Part shown: piece by piece, positions 24,901 through 36,844 of the stretch | Numbering within the stretch: the first letter of the stretch is position 1 | Layout: each line of letters begins with the position of its first letter | NCBI RefSeq assembly: GCF_001552635.1 | Contig: NZ_BCRO01000071.1 | Location: 1 to 64,000, forward strand | DNA length: 64,000 nucleotides | Direction: 5' to 3' | Source of the DNA: Actinomadura hibisca NBRC 15177 | GTDB taxonomy: Bacteria > Actinomycetota > Actinomycetes > Streptosporangiales > Streptosporangiaceae | The notes under the pieces: model-generated | What the model was told of the DNA's origin: nothing | Databases searched by the model: none | What the model saw: the letters and a program-made list of their open reading frames with translations, nothing else | Position numbers and translations under genes: made by a program

Positions 24901-25021
24901 GCCGCTGCCGGTGGCGGAGCGGGGGGATGTGGAGCGGGTTGGCGGGGCGGTTCGGGGGACGCTGGGCGAGGAAGGGTTTGCGACGGAGAGGGGACGGCCG
25001 CTGGACGTGGCTGGAATTTGA
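21911..25021 (+). CDS. AfsR/SARP-family transcriptional regulator with NB-ARC and TPR domains
   Basis: 1036 aa. Residues 1-90 are an OmpR-type winged helix (LLVHEGRPVPVDRLIDDLWG, LQTRVSQLRRAL); about 95-245 is the BTAD domain (ALALWRGAPYADFADAEF, ALASYADLRERLADELGLDP). NB-ARC follows with Walker A GPGGVGKTSLA, Walker B LLLLDNCEHV and LATSQEPLGIAGE. The C-terminal third has TPR-like repeats ending in a conserved RAARLLGTSEALRASVG unit. Such proteins activate secondary metabolism or stress genes. No biosynthetic cluster surrounds it. It is preceded by a SARP-type direct repeat and is probably leaderless. Confidence 0.93.
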   Translation: MRFGVLGPVAAWTDDGRPVKIPDVKVRALLADLLVHEGRPVPVDRLIDDLWGERLPRNPLATLQTRVSQLRRALEDAEPGGRGLVVSQQPGYLLEAAALDASDFQRLTAQARAAGTVEERTARLGEALALWRGAPYADFADAEFARSAITRLEEERLTALEEQAETRLDLGEHAALTAELSDLISAHPLRERLRAVHMRALYRTGRQSDALASYADLRERLADELGLDPAPELAALYEAILKQDPALAPAPERTPGNLPAAVHDLIGRADAVSEVRGLLGDARLVTLTGPGGVGKTSLAMEVARGLDGAFPDGVWVVELAGLDRDSQSGAADVVAAVLGARDDDKVPLPDRLRGKRTLLLLDNCEHVVEQAADLAALLLRNAPDLRVLATSQEPLGIAGETLWPVPPLESPGDGAEAAFIERFSAVRLFAARVAAAVPGFAVGPDNAGAVTSICRRLDGVPLALELAASRVRALGVQELAARLDDRFGVLVSGRRDAPARQRTLRAMIDWSWEPLTDAERTVLRRLAVHADGCTLETAEHVCAAPGLDVLDALARLVDRSLVVMAEGPRYRLLDSVRAYALERLEEAGEAEEIRRRHVEHNVALAERAQNHLYGRSQQEWLERLDVESADLRTALDHADPADALRLVNALSWYWFLQGRLIEARRALEHVLATATSDLPGHLEATIWQAGFALLTCDGTDKQARLNAERIVYGQLPDPGMRAWAQWFLGFANRGFGDLKVTSDLVDRALEGFREQGDRWGTAAALSVRATINRARADLAAARRDAAESHAVFCELGDRWGGLHAAGTLADLSEIAGDYEEAARLHEQSLRMAEELGLHTQASFTLSGLGRIALLRKDLATADDLHERARRLAIRQSNKVAEHFAEVGLALAARRRGDLDRAEAHLVKWLDWIRRVDGEPGLALVSAELGYVAELRGDEAEARRWHNEGLAAARRIGDPRAVAMALEGLAGVEALAGDAVRAARLLGTSEALRASVGAPLPVAERGDVERVGGAVRGTLGEEGFATERGRPLDVAGI

Positions 25022-25034
25022 GCTGCCTAGGGCT

Positions 25035-25517
25035 CTACAGCCAGAGCGTCACCGCGTAAAGAACCGACCCGCCGCACACCATGCCGACCGTGATTCGTGC
25101 AATGCGAGCCGCCCGAGGCAAGCGCGTCAGAGCCGTCGCCACCAGCGCCGACACCACGCCTCCGCTCCCGCCCCACACTCCCGGTGCCAACGCCGCCAGC
25201 CACGGGAAGCACAACAGCCACACCACGATGGCCAACCCGTAGACGAGCAGGCTCCACCGCACCGGCCCCTTCGGCACATGCGGCACCCCACCGGCCGCCA
25301 AGACCGTCAGGCCGACGATGACCACCGCCAACAGCGGCAGCCCCACCAGCGCCGGGCCCATCTCGCCAGCCGCGCCACTGGCAGCCATATACGCCGTCAG
25401 TCCGTACAGCGGAACCGTGAACGTCCCCAGAGCCGTCAGCACGATCACCATGCGCAACACGCGGCGGACCAGCGGCTGCGGAACCGCCAAAGGCTCGGCC
25501 GACGATGGTGCGCTCAT
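25035..25517 (-). CDS. Small integral membrane protein
   Basis: 160 aa with about four membrane segments (MVIVLTALGTFTVPLYGLTAYMA, ALVGLPLLAVVIVGLTVLAAGG, LLVYGLAIVVWLLCFPWLAALAPG, ARITVGMVCGGSVLYAVTLWL). It is unrecognised. The start overlaps the tetR stop by 4 bp (ATGA), so the two are co-translated and the protein is likely under control of that regulator. Confidence 0.8.
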   Translation of the reverse strand: MSAPSSAEPLAVPQPLVRRVLRMVIVLTALGTFTVPLYGLTAYMAASGAAGEMGPALVGLPLLAVVIVGLTVLAAGGVPHVPKGPVRWSLLVYGLAIVVWLLCFPWLAALAPGVWGGSGGVVSALVATALTRLPRAARIARITVGMVCGGSVLYAVTLWL

Positions 25518-26140
25518 CGCGTGCTCTTGCGCAGCTTCGCGCGTACCGCCCGCCGGACCACCGGGCCCAGGTCATCCAGCGCCGACACCAGCACCGCCAG
25601 CTCGTTCAGCGAGTCCATCGCCCGGTGCGCCGCGGTCTCGTCCACCCCCGCGTACAGCTCCAACCCGATGTACGACGCCGCCACCGCGCGGGCCAGGCCC
25701 GCCACGTCCACGAACTCCGCCAGTGGCGTGTCTTTCAGCACCCTCGCCAGGGCGCTTTCGATCTCCGTCGTCCACAGCGCCAGACCGGCGGCCGTCGCGG
25801 CGGCCAGTTTCGGGTGGGCCGGGCTTCCCGCGAGCAGCTGGCCTATCAGCGCGAAGTTGCCCTCGCTGTGCTCCTCCTCGCGGATCACCTGCCCCACGTC
25901 CGCCAGTTCGCGCAACGAGGAGACCCGCGCCAGCCGGTCCCGGTGGCGGGCCACGTGGTCGCTCGACCCGTGCTCCAGGGCCGCCACGAGCAGATCGTCC
26001 ACGGTGCCGAAGTGGTAGAAGATCAGCGCCTGGTTCACGCCCGCCGCCGCGGCGATCGTGCGGGCGGACACGCCGGCGATCCCGCGCGTCCGCACCGTCT
26101 CCAAAGCGCCTTCCAGCAGCTTGTCCTTGGTCTCGCTGAT
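25514..26140 (-). CDS. TetR-family regulator with apparent AUC start
   Basis: The helix-turn-helix reads GIAGVSARTIAAAAGVNQALIFYHFGTVDDLL, typical of TetR. The first conventional codon, TTG at 26104, would cut helix 1. The frame continues upstream through KDKLLEGALETVRTRG to an ATC codon at 26138-26140, preceded by AGGAGG with 7-nt spacing. I take this ATC as the likely start (208 aa); no ATG, GTG or TTG lies in frame between the Shine-Dalgarno and it. Two identical operators lie directly upstream, so autoregulation is expected, with the downstream membrane gene as co-regulated target. Confidence 0.8.
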   Translation of the reverse strand: MSETKDKLLEGALETVRTRGIAGVSARTIAAAAGVNQALIFYHFGTVDDLLVAALEHGSSDHVARHRDRLARVSSLRELADVGQVIREEEHSEGNFALIGQLLAGSPAHPKLAAATAAGLALWTTEIESALARVLKDTPLAEFVDVAGLARAVAASYIGLELYAGVDETAAHRAMDSLNELAVLVSALDDLGPVVRRAVRAKLRKSTR

Positions 26141-26155
26141 AGCAGTGCCTCCTGT

Positions 26156-26206
26156 TTGAGCGAACGCTTAAAAGAAGGCTAGCCTGCGGGTTGAGCGAAC
26201 GCTTAA
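26156..26206 (-). promoter_or_regulatory. Duplicated TetR operator
   Basis: TTGAGCGAACGCTTAA occurs identically at 26156-26171 and 26191-26206, 35 bp apart. Each is a near-perfect palindrome with AGCG/CGCT arms. TAGCCT between the copies can serve as a -10 box, so binding would block the promoter. Confidence 0.75.
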
Positions 26207-26445
26207 GAGGGGGTCTCCCGAACGCGACGCCCACGGAGGCCAGGCGCGGGACGGCGGTTTCCCCGCCGATCCCGCGATTTCTGTGTGAGGCTTTCCAGGA
26301 GCCGACGTTCAGCTGGCACCCAGGAAGGAGGGGGGTTACCCCTACCTTCGATCGGGTGGGAGGACCTATGGTGATCGTCTCCGCCGGTTCCTAGATTCGA
26401 GGTATCGGCGCGAAGGCCGCGCCGGACGGGGAGAAAGGGAACACC
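26207..26445. other. Region between the tetR operators and a small peptide gene
   Basis: 239 bp. It includes a tiny frame MVIVSAGS (26368-26394) behind GGGAGG and TAGATT at 26392-26397 as a possible -10 for the small gene at 26446. Nothing else is recognised. Confidence 0.4.
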
Positions 26446-26619
26446 ATGGCAGCTCGACCGGATGTGAACCGCGACAGTGCCGCCGGACGGGTACGGGCGC
26501 GGCGTCGGCTGGCCCTGGTCGCGGTCGCCGCGCTCGGCATCACCGTGGCCGCGACGGTGCCGCCGCCGGAGAGCCCGCTCACCCGCCTCGCCCAGCCCGG
26601 CGTCACACAGACCCCTTAG
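26446..26619 (+). CDS. 57-aa putative membrane or secreted peptide
   Basis: ATG at 26446 follows GGGGAGAAAGGGA, a good Shine-Dalgarno. The peptide has a basic N-terminus (RVRARRR), one hydrophobic helix (LALVAVAALGITVAATV) and a short Pro-rich tail, stopping at TAG 26617. Moving -1 at ACCCCTTAG opens a frame LGDILSNPSLLGGRADRITCLG that also looks protein-like and runs on without an early stop, so an indel or frameshift cannot be excluded. Unrecognised. Confidence 0.45.
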   Translation: MAARPDVNRDSAAGRVRARRRLALVAVAALGITVAATVPPPESPLTRLAQPGVTQTP

Positions 26620-26750
26620 GCGACATCCTGAGCAACCCGTCCCTGCTGGGCGGGCGCGCAGACAGGATCACCTGCTTGGGCAGGAACGGCATCGGACGCC
26701 CACACATGGACTGTCTTCAGTCCGCGCCGATGCCGAACCCGGCCTCGGTT

Positions 26751-27644
26751 CTAGGTGGTGAAGAGGTCTTCCACGGAATTGGCGGTCAGCGCGCGGTCGA
26801 GCCAGTTCTGTACCGTTTCCTCGTCCTCGCAGCTGAGGATCTGGGCGCGGACGCTGTCGGGGACGCGCACGCTTCGGCGGTCGAGGACGCGCAGCACGCT
26901 CCGCGCCTCACCCTCCAGCCGCCCCTCTTCGCGCCCTTCCTCGCGGAGTTGCTGGGCGTATTCGGATTGGAAGCGGTAGGTCTGGGCCGACATCTTCGCC
27001 CTCCAGATCGTTTGTGCCTTGGTGCCGGTGAGTCCGAGTTCCAGGTGCTCCGCCAGGACCGCGGCGAAGTCGACGTCGATCGTGTCCAGTGCCTGCTCCA
27101 CCACGTCCAGTATCGCATCCACCGACCGGGAGCGACCATGGGTGATGGCCGCCAGCACGGTGAACGGCACGTCCTCCACGGCCTCGGCGAGGGTCCGGAT
27201 CACCGGGACGTTGTCGGGGCCCAGCACGCGCGGGTAGACCGTCATCACGGCGTACTCGTCGCCGTCGTCCGGGTCCTTGATCACGATGGGGGAGCGGGCC
27301 CAGGCCGCGGTGGCCGTGTCCGAGCACACCACGATCAGAGTGATCGGGCATTCGTACAGTTCGTGCAGGTAGGCGATGTAGTAGGGCCACGAGCGTCGTT
27401 TCTTCGCGTCCGGTTTCGTCTGGGACTCGATGATGACGATGCGCTTGCGTCCCGGTTCTTGAAGCAGCAGCACCGTGTCCATGCGCCGTTCCAGGGGGCG
27501 GTGTTCCGTGGCGTCCACGTTGATCGGCGTGGTCGAGCATGCCGCGGGCCGCTTCCGTCCGAAGATCCGGCCCAGCGTTCTGGACGCCAGGTCCGGGTCC
27601 GCCTGGAAGAGGCGATGTCGTGCCTCGTGCGTTGTTCCGACCAT
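26751..27644 (-). CDS. Rpn-like PD-(D/E)xK nuclease-family protein
   Basis: 297 aa. The core RKRIVIIESQTKPDAKKRRSWPYYIAYLHELYE has the E-x-Q pattern and following basic helix of the Rpn/transposase-31-like PD-(D/E)xK fold. ALDTIDVDFAAVLAEHLELGLTGTKAQTIWRAKM and a charged helical tail (QQLREEGREEGRLEGEARSVLRVLDRRSV) match actinobacterial members, with the repeated EGREEGR typical of the family. A role in DNA cleavage or recombination is inferred. No transposon ends were found. Confidence 0.75.
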   Translation of the reverse strand: MVGTTHEARHRLFQADPDLASRTLGRIFGRKRPAACSTTPINVDATEHRPLERRMDTVLLLQEPGRKRIVIIESQTKPDAKKRRSWPYYIAYLHELYECPITLIVVCSDTATAAWARSPIVIKDPDDGDEYAVMTVYPRVLGPDNVPVIRTLAEAVEDVPFTVLAAITHGRSRSVDAILDVVEQALDTIDVDFAAVLAEHLELGLTGTKAQTIWRAKMSAQTYRFQSEYAQQLREEGREEGRLEGEARSVLRVLDRRSVRVPDSVRAQILSCEDEETVQNWLDRALTANSVEDLFTT

Positions 27645-27724
27645 GTCACGCAAAGTTAGTCTTGGTGACGGTGGGTTCGCAGGGAAATTCGAAAACTTGT
27701 TCAGGGTGGTACGGGATCGAACGG

Positions 27725-27759
27725 CAGAAGGGGCGTCCCCGAACGGGGCGCCCCTTCTG
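27725..27759 (-). terminator. Terminator of the heat-shock operon
   Basis: CAGAAGGGGCG pairs with CGCCCCTTCTG (11 bp), extended by an inner CCCC/GGGG after a single bulged base. It sits just after the clpB stop. Confidence 0.85.
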
Positions 27760-27769
27760 TGTTCTGCGG

Positions 27770-30367
<2,598 letters not shown>

Positions 30368-30398
30368 ATGCGCTCTTCGCTCCCCGTGAGGTGTGGTC

Positions 30399-30845
30399 CT
30401 ACTCCCGGTTGCGCTCGTGCCACACCACGACGCTGGTGCGGCGGATCGGCACCAGATCGGAGCCGGGAGTGCCACCGGAGTCCCCGCGCCGCCGCTGCTG
30501 CGCCAGACGCGCGGCGACGGCCCGGGTCGATTCGAGTTCGTTGCTCAGGTCCTCCAGCGCGGCGTGCGCCTTCGCCAGCTCCTCGGCGAGCCGGATGTTG
30601 TCGCGCTGGAGTTCGAGGATGTGCTTGATGCCGGCCAGGTTGATGCCCTCCTCCTGGGAGAGCCGCTGGATCTCGCGCAGCATCACGATGTCGCGCATCG
30701 AGTACCGGCGGCCGCGCCCGGCCGTCCGGCCGGGGCAGACCAGGCCCATCCGGTCGTAGGTGCGCAACGTCTGCGGGTGCAGCCCCGACAGTTGCGCGGC
30801 CACCGAGATCACATAGACCGGTGTGTCGTCGCCGAACGGGTCCAT
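30399..30845 (-). CDS. hspR: Heat-shock repressor HspR (MerR family)
   Basis: 148 aa. YVISVAAQLSGLHPQTLRTYDRMGLVCPGRTAGRGRRYSMRDIVMLREIQRLSQEEGINLAGIKHILEL is the characteristic HspR DNA-binding domain. It represses the dnaK operon by binding HAIR sites, with DnaK as co-repressor. It starts 3 bp after the dnaJ stop; GGGAGGAGT overlaps the end of dnaJ. Confidence 0.96.
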   Translation of the reverse strand: MDPFGDDTPVYVISVAAQLSGLHPQTLRTYDRMGLVCPGRTAGRGRRYSMRDIVMLREIQRLSQEEGINLAGIKHILELQRDNIRLAEELAKAHAALEDLSNELESTRAVAARLAQQRRRGDSGGTPGSDLVPIRRTSVVVWHERNRE

Positions 30846-30848
30846 GGC

Positions 30849-32024
30849 CTACTCCTCCCGGGCGTGTTGCAGCAGGTCGCGGCGCAGGTCGTCGCCGTCC
30901 CCGGCCGAACGCAGCGCCTCCAGCGCCTGGCGCGTGGCGTCGTCGAGCTTCTGCGGGACCTGCACGTCCGCCGTGACCAGCAGGTCGCCCTTGGTGCCGT
31001 CGCGGCGGGTCGCGCCGCGGCCCTTGACCCGGAACGTCCGCCCGTTGGGGGTGCCCTCCGGCAGCCGCAGCGTGACGGGCTGCCCCTGGAAGGTCGGGAC
31101 CCGCACCTCCGCGCCGAGCGCGGCCTCGGGGAAGGTCACCGGGACGGTCAGGGTCAGGTTGTCGCCGCTGCGCCCGAACACCTTGTGCGGCAGCACCTTG
31201 ATGTTGACGTAGAGGTCGCCGGACGGGCCGCCGTTCTCGCCGGGCGCGCCCTTGCCCTTGAGCCGGATCTTCTGCCCGTCGGCGACGCCCGCCGGGATGC
31301 GGGCCTGGATGGTGCGGGTCCCGGCCGCGCGGCCGCTGCCGTGGCAGGTGGGGCACGGGTCGTCGACCACCAGGCCGCGGCCGTGGCAGATGTGGCACGG
31401 CTCGGAGAAGCCGAAGTTGCCGAGGTTGCGGGTCTCCTGCCCGGTGCCCTCGCAGTTGGCGCAGACGCGCGGCACGGTCCCGGTCTTGGCGCCGGTGCCG
31501 CGGCAGGTCGGGCAGGCCGCCTCGCTGGTCAGCTTGATCGGCACGGTCACGCCGTCCAGGGCGCGGCCGAACGACAGCGTCACCTCGGTCTCGACGTCGG
31601 CGCCGCGGCGCGCCCGCCGCGCGCCGGTGGTGGTGCGGGTGCCGCCTCCACCGCCGCCGCCCCGGTTGAACAGGCCGCCGAACAGGTCGCCGATGCGCTC
31701 GCCGGTGCCGCTCTGGCCGCCCTGCTGCCCGAACAGGTCGCCGAGGTCGAACCCGAAACCGCCGCCGGGCTGGCCGCCGCGGAAGCCGCCGGGCATCGAC
31801 CGCACCGCGTCGTACTCCTTGCGGCGCTTGTCGTCCGACAGCACGTCGTAGGCCTCGGAGACCTCCTTGAAGCGCTCCTCGGCGTCGGAGTCGCCCTTGT
31901 TGGTGTCCGGGTGGTACTTGCGCGCCAGCTTCCGGTAGGACTTCTTGATCTCGTCCTGCGAAGCCGTCTTCGAGACACCCAGGACCTTGTAGTAGTCCTT
32001 CTCCAGGTAGTCCTTGGTGCTCAC
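30849..32024 (-). CDS. dnaJ: Chaperone DnaJ
   Basis: 391 aa, GTG start. J-domain (DYYKVLGVSKTASQDEIKKSYRKLARKYHPDTN, with the HPD motif), a Gly/Phe-rich region, then four zinc-binding CxxCxGxG repeats (CPTCRGTG, CANCEGTG, CHICHGRG, CPTCHGSG) and the substrate-binding C-terminal domain. It stimulates DnaK ATPase. A stable hairpin lies in the 90-bp gap after grpE. Confidence 0.97.
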   Translation of the reverse strand: MSTKDYLEKDYYKVLGVSKTASQDEIKKSYRKLARKYHPDTNKGDSDAEERFKEVSEAYDVLSDDKRRKEYDAVRSMPGGFRGGQPGGGFGFDLGDLFGQQGGQSGTGERIGDLFGGLFNRGGGGGGGTRTTTGARRARRGADVETEVTLSFGRALDGVTVPIKLTSEAACPTCRGTGAKTGTVPRVCANCEGTGQETRNLGNFGFSEPCHICHGRGLVVDDPCPTCHGSGRAAGTRTIQARIPAGVADGQKIRLKGKGAPGENGGPSGDLYVNIKVLPHKVFGRSGDNLTLTVPVTFPEAALGAEVRVPTFQGQPVTLRLPEGTPNGRTFRVKGRGATRRDGTKGDLLVTADVQVPQKLDDATRQALEALRSAGDGDDLRRDLLQHAREE

Positions 32025-32070
32025 AACGCCCCGCTCTCCGCTCTCACAACCGCGTCATGTCGGTCTTGCC

Positions 32071-32108
32071 CCGGGTGGCCCCGCCCCGCACGGGACGGGG
32101 CCACCCGG
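32071..32108 (-). promoter_or_regulatory. Intercistronic hairpin between grpE and dnaJ
   Basis: CCGGGTGGCCCCG and its complement form a 13-bp stem, with further CCCC/GGG pairing in the loop. It may attenuate or stabilise parts of the operon message. Confidence 0.6.
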
Positions 32109-32114
32109 ACTCGC

Positions 32115-32720
32115 TCATTCGACCTCGGAGCCGTCGCCGGTCTCCGGTTCGGGATCGGCCACCGCCACCCGGGCCGGACGCAGGATCCGCTCCCCGATGC
32201 GGTAGCCGGGCTGCAGCACGCCCACCACGCTGGTCTCGGTGACCTCCGGCGAGTAGGAGTGCATGAGCGCCTCGTGCACGGTCGGATCGAAGGGCTCGCC
32301 CTCCGCCCCGAACCGCTCCAGGCCCAGCTTGGTGACCGCGCCCTCCAGCGCCTCGGCGACCGACTTGAACCCGCCGGTCAGCTCCTCGTGCGCGCGGGCC
32401 CGGCCGATGTCGTCCAGGACCGGCAGCAGCTCGTTGAGCACGCTGCCCACCGCGTTCTCGCGGACGGCGCTCTTGTCGCGCTCGACCCGCTTGCGGTAGT
32501 TGACGTACTCGGCCTGGAGCCGCTGCAGGTCGGCCGTGCGCTCGGCCAGCTGCTTGCTGAGCTCGGCGGCCTCGCCGTCCGCGACGGGCTGCGCACCCGC
32601 GGCCGGGGCCCCGGGGGCCGGCGTCTCCGCCGGCTCCCGGACCTCCCCGGTCTTCGGGTCGATGCGCCGCTTGTCGCGGATCACCGGGCCGTCGTGCTCC
32701 TCACCCCTGGGGGAGGTCAC
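32115..32720 (-). CDS. grpE: Nucleotide exchange factor GrpE
   Basis: 201 aa from a GTG preceded by GAGGAGG. A disordered N-terminus precedes the long helix (ELSKQLAERTADLQRLQAEYVNYRKRVERDK) and the C-terminal beta domain (GEPFDPTVHEALMHSYSPEVTETSVVGVLQPGYRIGERILRPARVAVA), which is diagnostic. It releases ADP from DnaK. It lies 67 bp after dnaK. Confidence 0.96.
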   Translation of the reverse strand: MTSPRGEEHDGPVIRDKRRIDPKTGEVREPAETPAPGAPAAGAQPVADGEAAELSKQLAERTADLQRLQAEYVNYRKRVERDKSAVRENAVGSVLNELLPVLDDIGRARAHEELTGGFKSVAEALEGAVTKLGLERFGAEGEPFDPTVHEALMHSYSPEVTETSVVGVLQPGYRIGERILRPARVAVADPEPETGDGSEVE

Positions 32721-32787
32721 GATGCCTCCTCGCCTTGCGGCTCGTCGCCACGTGCCCTTGGGTGCTGTGTTTCCTGGTTCGCTGCGC

Positions 32788-34656
<1,869 letters not shown>

Positions 34657-34771
34657 GTCTCTCGTCCTCCGTCGTTTGCCGTGTTCGCCCCGGTCACGTC
34701 CCCCCGAGGGGCGGCCGGTCAGTTCTCGCTGCGTCCCAGACTGCCGTGGAGCCGCGCCGTCTGTCAAATCA

Positions 34772-34792
34772 CTTGAGCCGACCCGACTCAAC
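34772..34792 (-). promoter_or_regulatory. HAIR operator of the dnaK operon
   Basis: CTTGAGC-N7-ACTCAAC matches the HspR-binding consensus CTTGAGT-N7-ACTCAAG at 12 of 14 positions. It lies between dnaK and the divergent sigma gene, so HspR may also influence the latter. Confidence 0.9.
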
Positions 34793-34890
34793 TTTGCTGA
34801 CGTCCTCTACAACAGGACGGATGAGCGGGGTATTCCGGTTCCCGTTACCCGCCGCCGTGAAGGCGAATCGGCCGGGCGGATGAGGACGGT

Positions 34891-35511
34891 ATGACGGTCT
34901 CCTCCGAGCGAAGGACCCCCGACATGGACCACGACCGCGTGCCCGACGACGCCGCGGTGATCGAGCGGTCGCGGCATGAGCCCGAGGCGTTCGCCGAGCT
35001 CTTCCACCGCCACTTCGACGAGATCCACCGCTACGTCGCCCGGCGGCTCGGCCCCGACGCCGCCGACGACGTCGCCGCCGACACGTTCCTGGCGGCCTTC
35101 CGCCGCCGGGAGCGCTTCGACCCGGCCCGGGGGGCGGTGCGGCCCTGGTTGTACGGCATCGCCACCAACCTGGTCGGCACGCACCGCCGCGCCGAGCGCC
35201 GCCACCTGCGGGCGCTGGCCCGCACCCCCGCCGACCGCGCGGCACCCGGCCCCGAGGACCGGGTGGCCGCCCAGGTCAGCGCGGCCGGGGTCGGCGGGGA
35301 ACTGGCGGCGGCGCTGCGCCGGCTGTCGCCGGGCGACCGCGACGTGCTGCTGCTGGTCGCGCTGGGCGACCTCAGCTACGACGAGGTCGCGGCGGCGCTG
35401 GATCTCAAGAACGGGACGGTGGCCTCCCGGCTGAACCGGGCCCGAAGGAAGCTGCGGGCCGCGCTGGGCGGGACCGACCCCATGATGATCACCGAGGAGT
35501 CGCACGCATGA
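34891..35511 (+). CDS. ECF sigma factor, pair 1
   Basis: 206 aa. Region 2: FAELFHRHFDEIHRYVARRLGPDAADDVAADTFLAAFRRR, with RPWLYGIATNLVGTHRR; region 4: LSPGDRDVLLLVALGDLSYDEVAAALDLKNGTVASRLNRARRKLRAAL. The stop overlaps the start of its membrane partner (ATGA). A second ATG at 34924 with GAAGGA is an alternative start. The gene is divergent from dnaK. It is the first of three similar pairs in a row. Confidence 0.93.
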   Translation: MTVSSERRTPDMDHDRVPDDAAVIERSRHEPEAFAELFHRHFDEIHRYVARRLGPDAADDVAADTFLAAFRRRERFDPARGAVRPWLYGIATNLVGTHRRAERRHLRALARTPADRAAPGPEDRVAAQVSAAGVGGELAAALRRLSPGDRDVLLLVALGDLSYDEVAAALDLKNGTVASRLNRARRKLRAALGGTDPMMITEESHA

Positions 35512-36710
35512 ACGAGCTGAACCAGGTCCGCGCCCTGCTCCGCGAACCCCCGCCCCCGTCGGCCTCGGTCAGGACGGCCGCCCTCCGAAGCCTGGAGGAC
35601 GGCATCGCCGGCCGCGCCCCACGCTCCCGCCGCACGGGCCCGCGCCCGGTGAGGCCGCGCCTCCGACTCGGCCTCACCGGCCTCACCGGCCTGGTGGCCG
35701 CCGGAGCCGCCACCGCCGTGGCCGTCGCCGCGCTCGGCGGCGGGGGGACCGGCCCGTCCCCCTCCGCCTCCCCGCCGGAAGGCGAACTGTCGGCCCGCTC
35801 GGTGCTGCTCGCCGCCGCCGAGCACGCCGCCAAGGAGCCCACCGGCCGCTACTGGCGGGTGCAGACGGTGGACGGGCAGGCGTACCGCGTCGGCGGGGCC
35901 GAGAACGGCTACACCGTGCTCGGCTACAGCGTCCAGTCGGACGAGTGGCGGGCCCGTTCCATGGACGACCCCGACATGCTCTACGGCCGCGACCTGGGCG
36001 CCCGGCCGCTGACCCCCGCCGACGCCGCCGCCTGGAAGAAGGCCGGGTCGCCGAAGACGTTCCGGGTCTGGTCCAACGACCACTGGGCCACGCTGAGCAC
36101 CAAGCCCGGTGAGACCTTGGGCTCGCTGCCCGCCCGCTGGAGCGGCGAGAGCACCACCCCCGCCGCGAAGCGCGCGGCGGGCCGGCAGGCGAAGAAGATC
36201 TGCGCCGAGAAGAAGCCGGTCGACGGTCCCGACTTCGGGGGCAAGTGCGACACCCGCTCGCCCGAAGAGGTGGAACGCCTGGTCAGCGACCCGAAGACGG
36301 TCGAGAAGCTCCTCTTCGGCACGTCCGCCTCCAGCGGCGCGCAGGACGCCGGCCGCGACCTCATGAACAGTCTGGACCTCCTCACCCGGACCGCCGCTCC
36401 GCCGACGGTCCGGGCGGCGGTCTTCCGCGCCCTGGCCAAGCGGCCGGGCGTGCGGGTGCTGGGCAAGGTGCGCGACCCCAAGGGCCGTCCCGGCATCGCG
36501 CTGGCCGCGCGCAGCGTCATGCAGGAGGGCAGCGGCACCGTCTTCGACGACCGGCTCGTGCTGGAGGAGGGCACCTACCGCATCCTGTCCAACGACCGGG
36601 TCGTGGTCCGGCCGGGCGGGCGGATGCGCGGGATGCGGCCCGGCGACGTCCTCAGCCAGCAGGTCTTCCTCGGCATCGGGTGGACGAACGAGTCCCCGCA
36701 CCACCCGTGA
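35508..36710 (+). CDS. CU044_5270-family membrane partner, pair 1
   Basis: 400 aa. A cytosolic N-terminus of about 48 residues opens MNELNQVRALLREPPPPS, a motif shared with the other partners here. One membrane segment follows (LGLTGLTGLVAAGAATAVAVAAL), then a large external domain containing RSVLLAAAEHAAKEPTGRYWRVQT, GARPLTPADAAAWKKAGSP and a C-terminal GVRVLGKVRDPKGRPGIALA. No zinc-finger anti-sigma motif is seen. Its invariable coupling with ECF sigma genes suggests a membrane sensor or anti-sigma role, which is not demonstrated. Confidence 0.85.
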   Translation: MNELNQVRALLREPPPPSASVRTAALRSLEDGIAGRAPRSRRTGPRPVRPRLRLGLTGLTGLVAAGAATAVAVAALGGGGTGPSPSASPPEGELSARSVLLAAAEHAAKEPTGRYWRVQTVDGQAYRVGGAENGYTVLGYSVQSDEWRARSMDDPDMLYGRDLGARPLTPADAAAWKKAGSPKTFRVWSNDHWATLSTKPGETLGSLPARWSGESTTPAAKRAAGRQAKKICAEKKPVDGPDFGGKCDTRSPEEVERLVSDPKTVEKLLFGTSASSGAQDAGRDLMNSLDLLTRTAAPPTVRAAVFRALAKRPGVRVLGKVRDPKGRPGIALAARSVMQEGSGTVFDDRLVLEEGTYRILSNDRVVVRPGGRMRGMRPGDVLSQQVFLGIGWTNESPHHP

Positions 36711-36844
36711 CCGGGCCGAAGGAGCCGGACGGAAGGGGAGCGCGCCGACGCGCCGCCGAGCCGCTCCTGATGTCGGTGTGAAAGTAGATCGCCGTTCCGG
36801 GTGATACGCCGGTGACCGCCGGACGCGCCACGGAAAGGCACCAG

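Noticed and set aside
26368..26394. Eight-codon frame MVIVSAGS behind GGGAGG
   Set aside because: Too short to separate from chance, and nothing downstream is clearly coupled to it.
26751..27644. Rpn-like gene as part of a transposon
   Set aside because: No terminal inverted repeats, target duplications or transposase partner; it appears to be a stand-alone gene.
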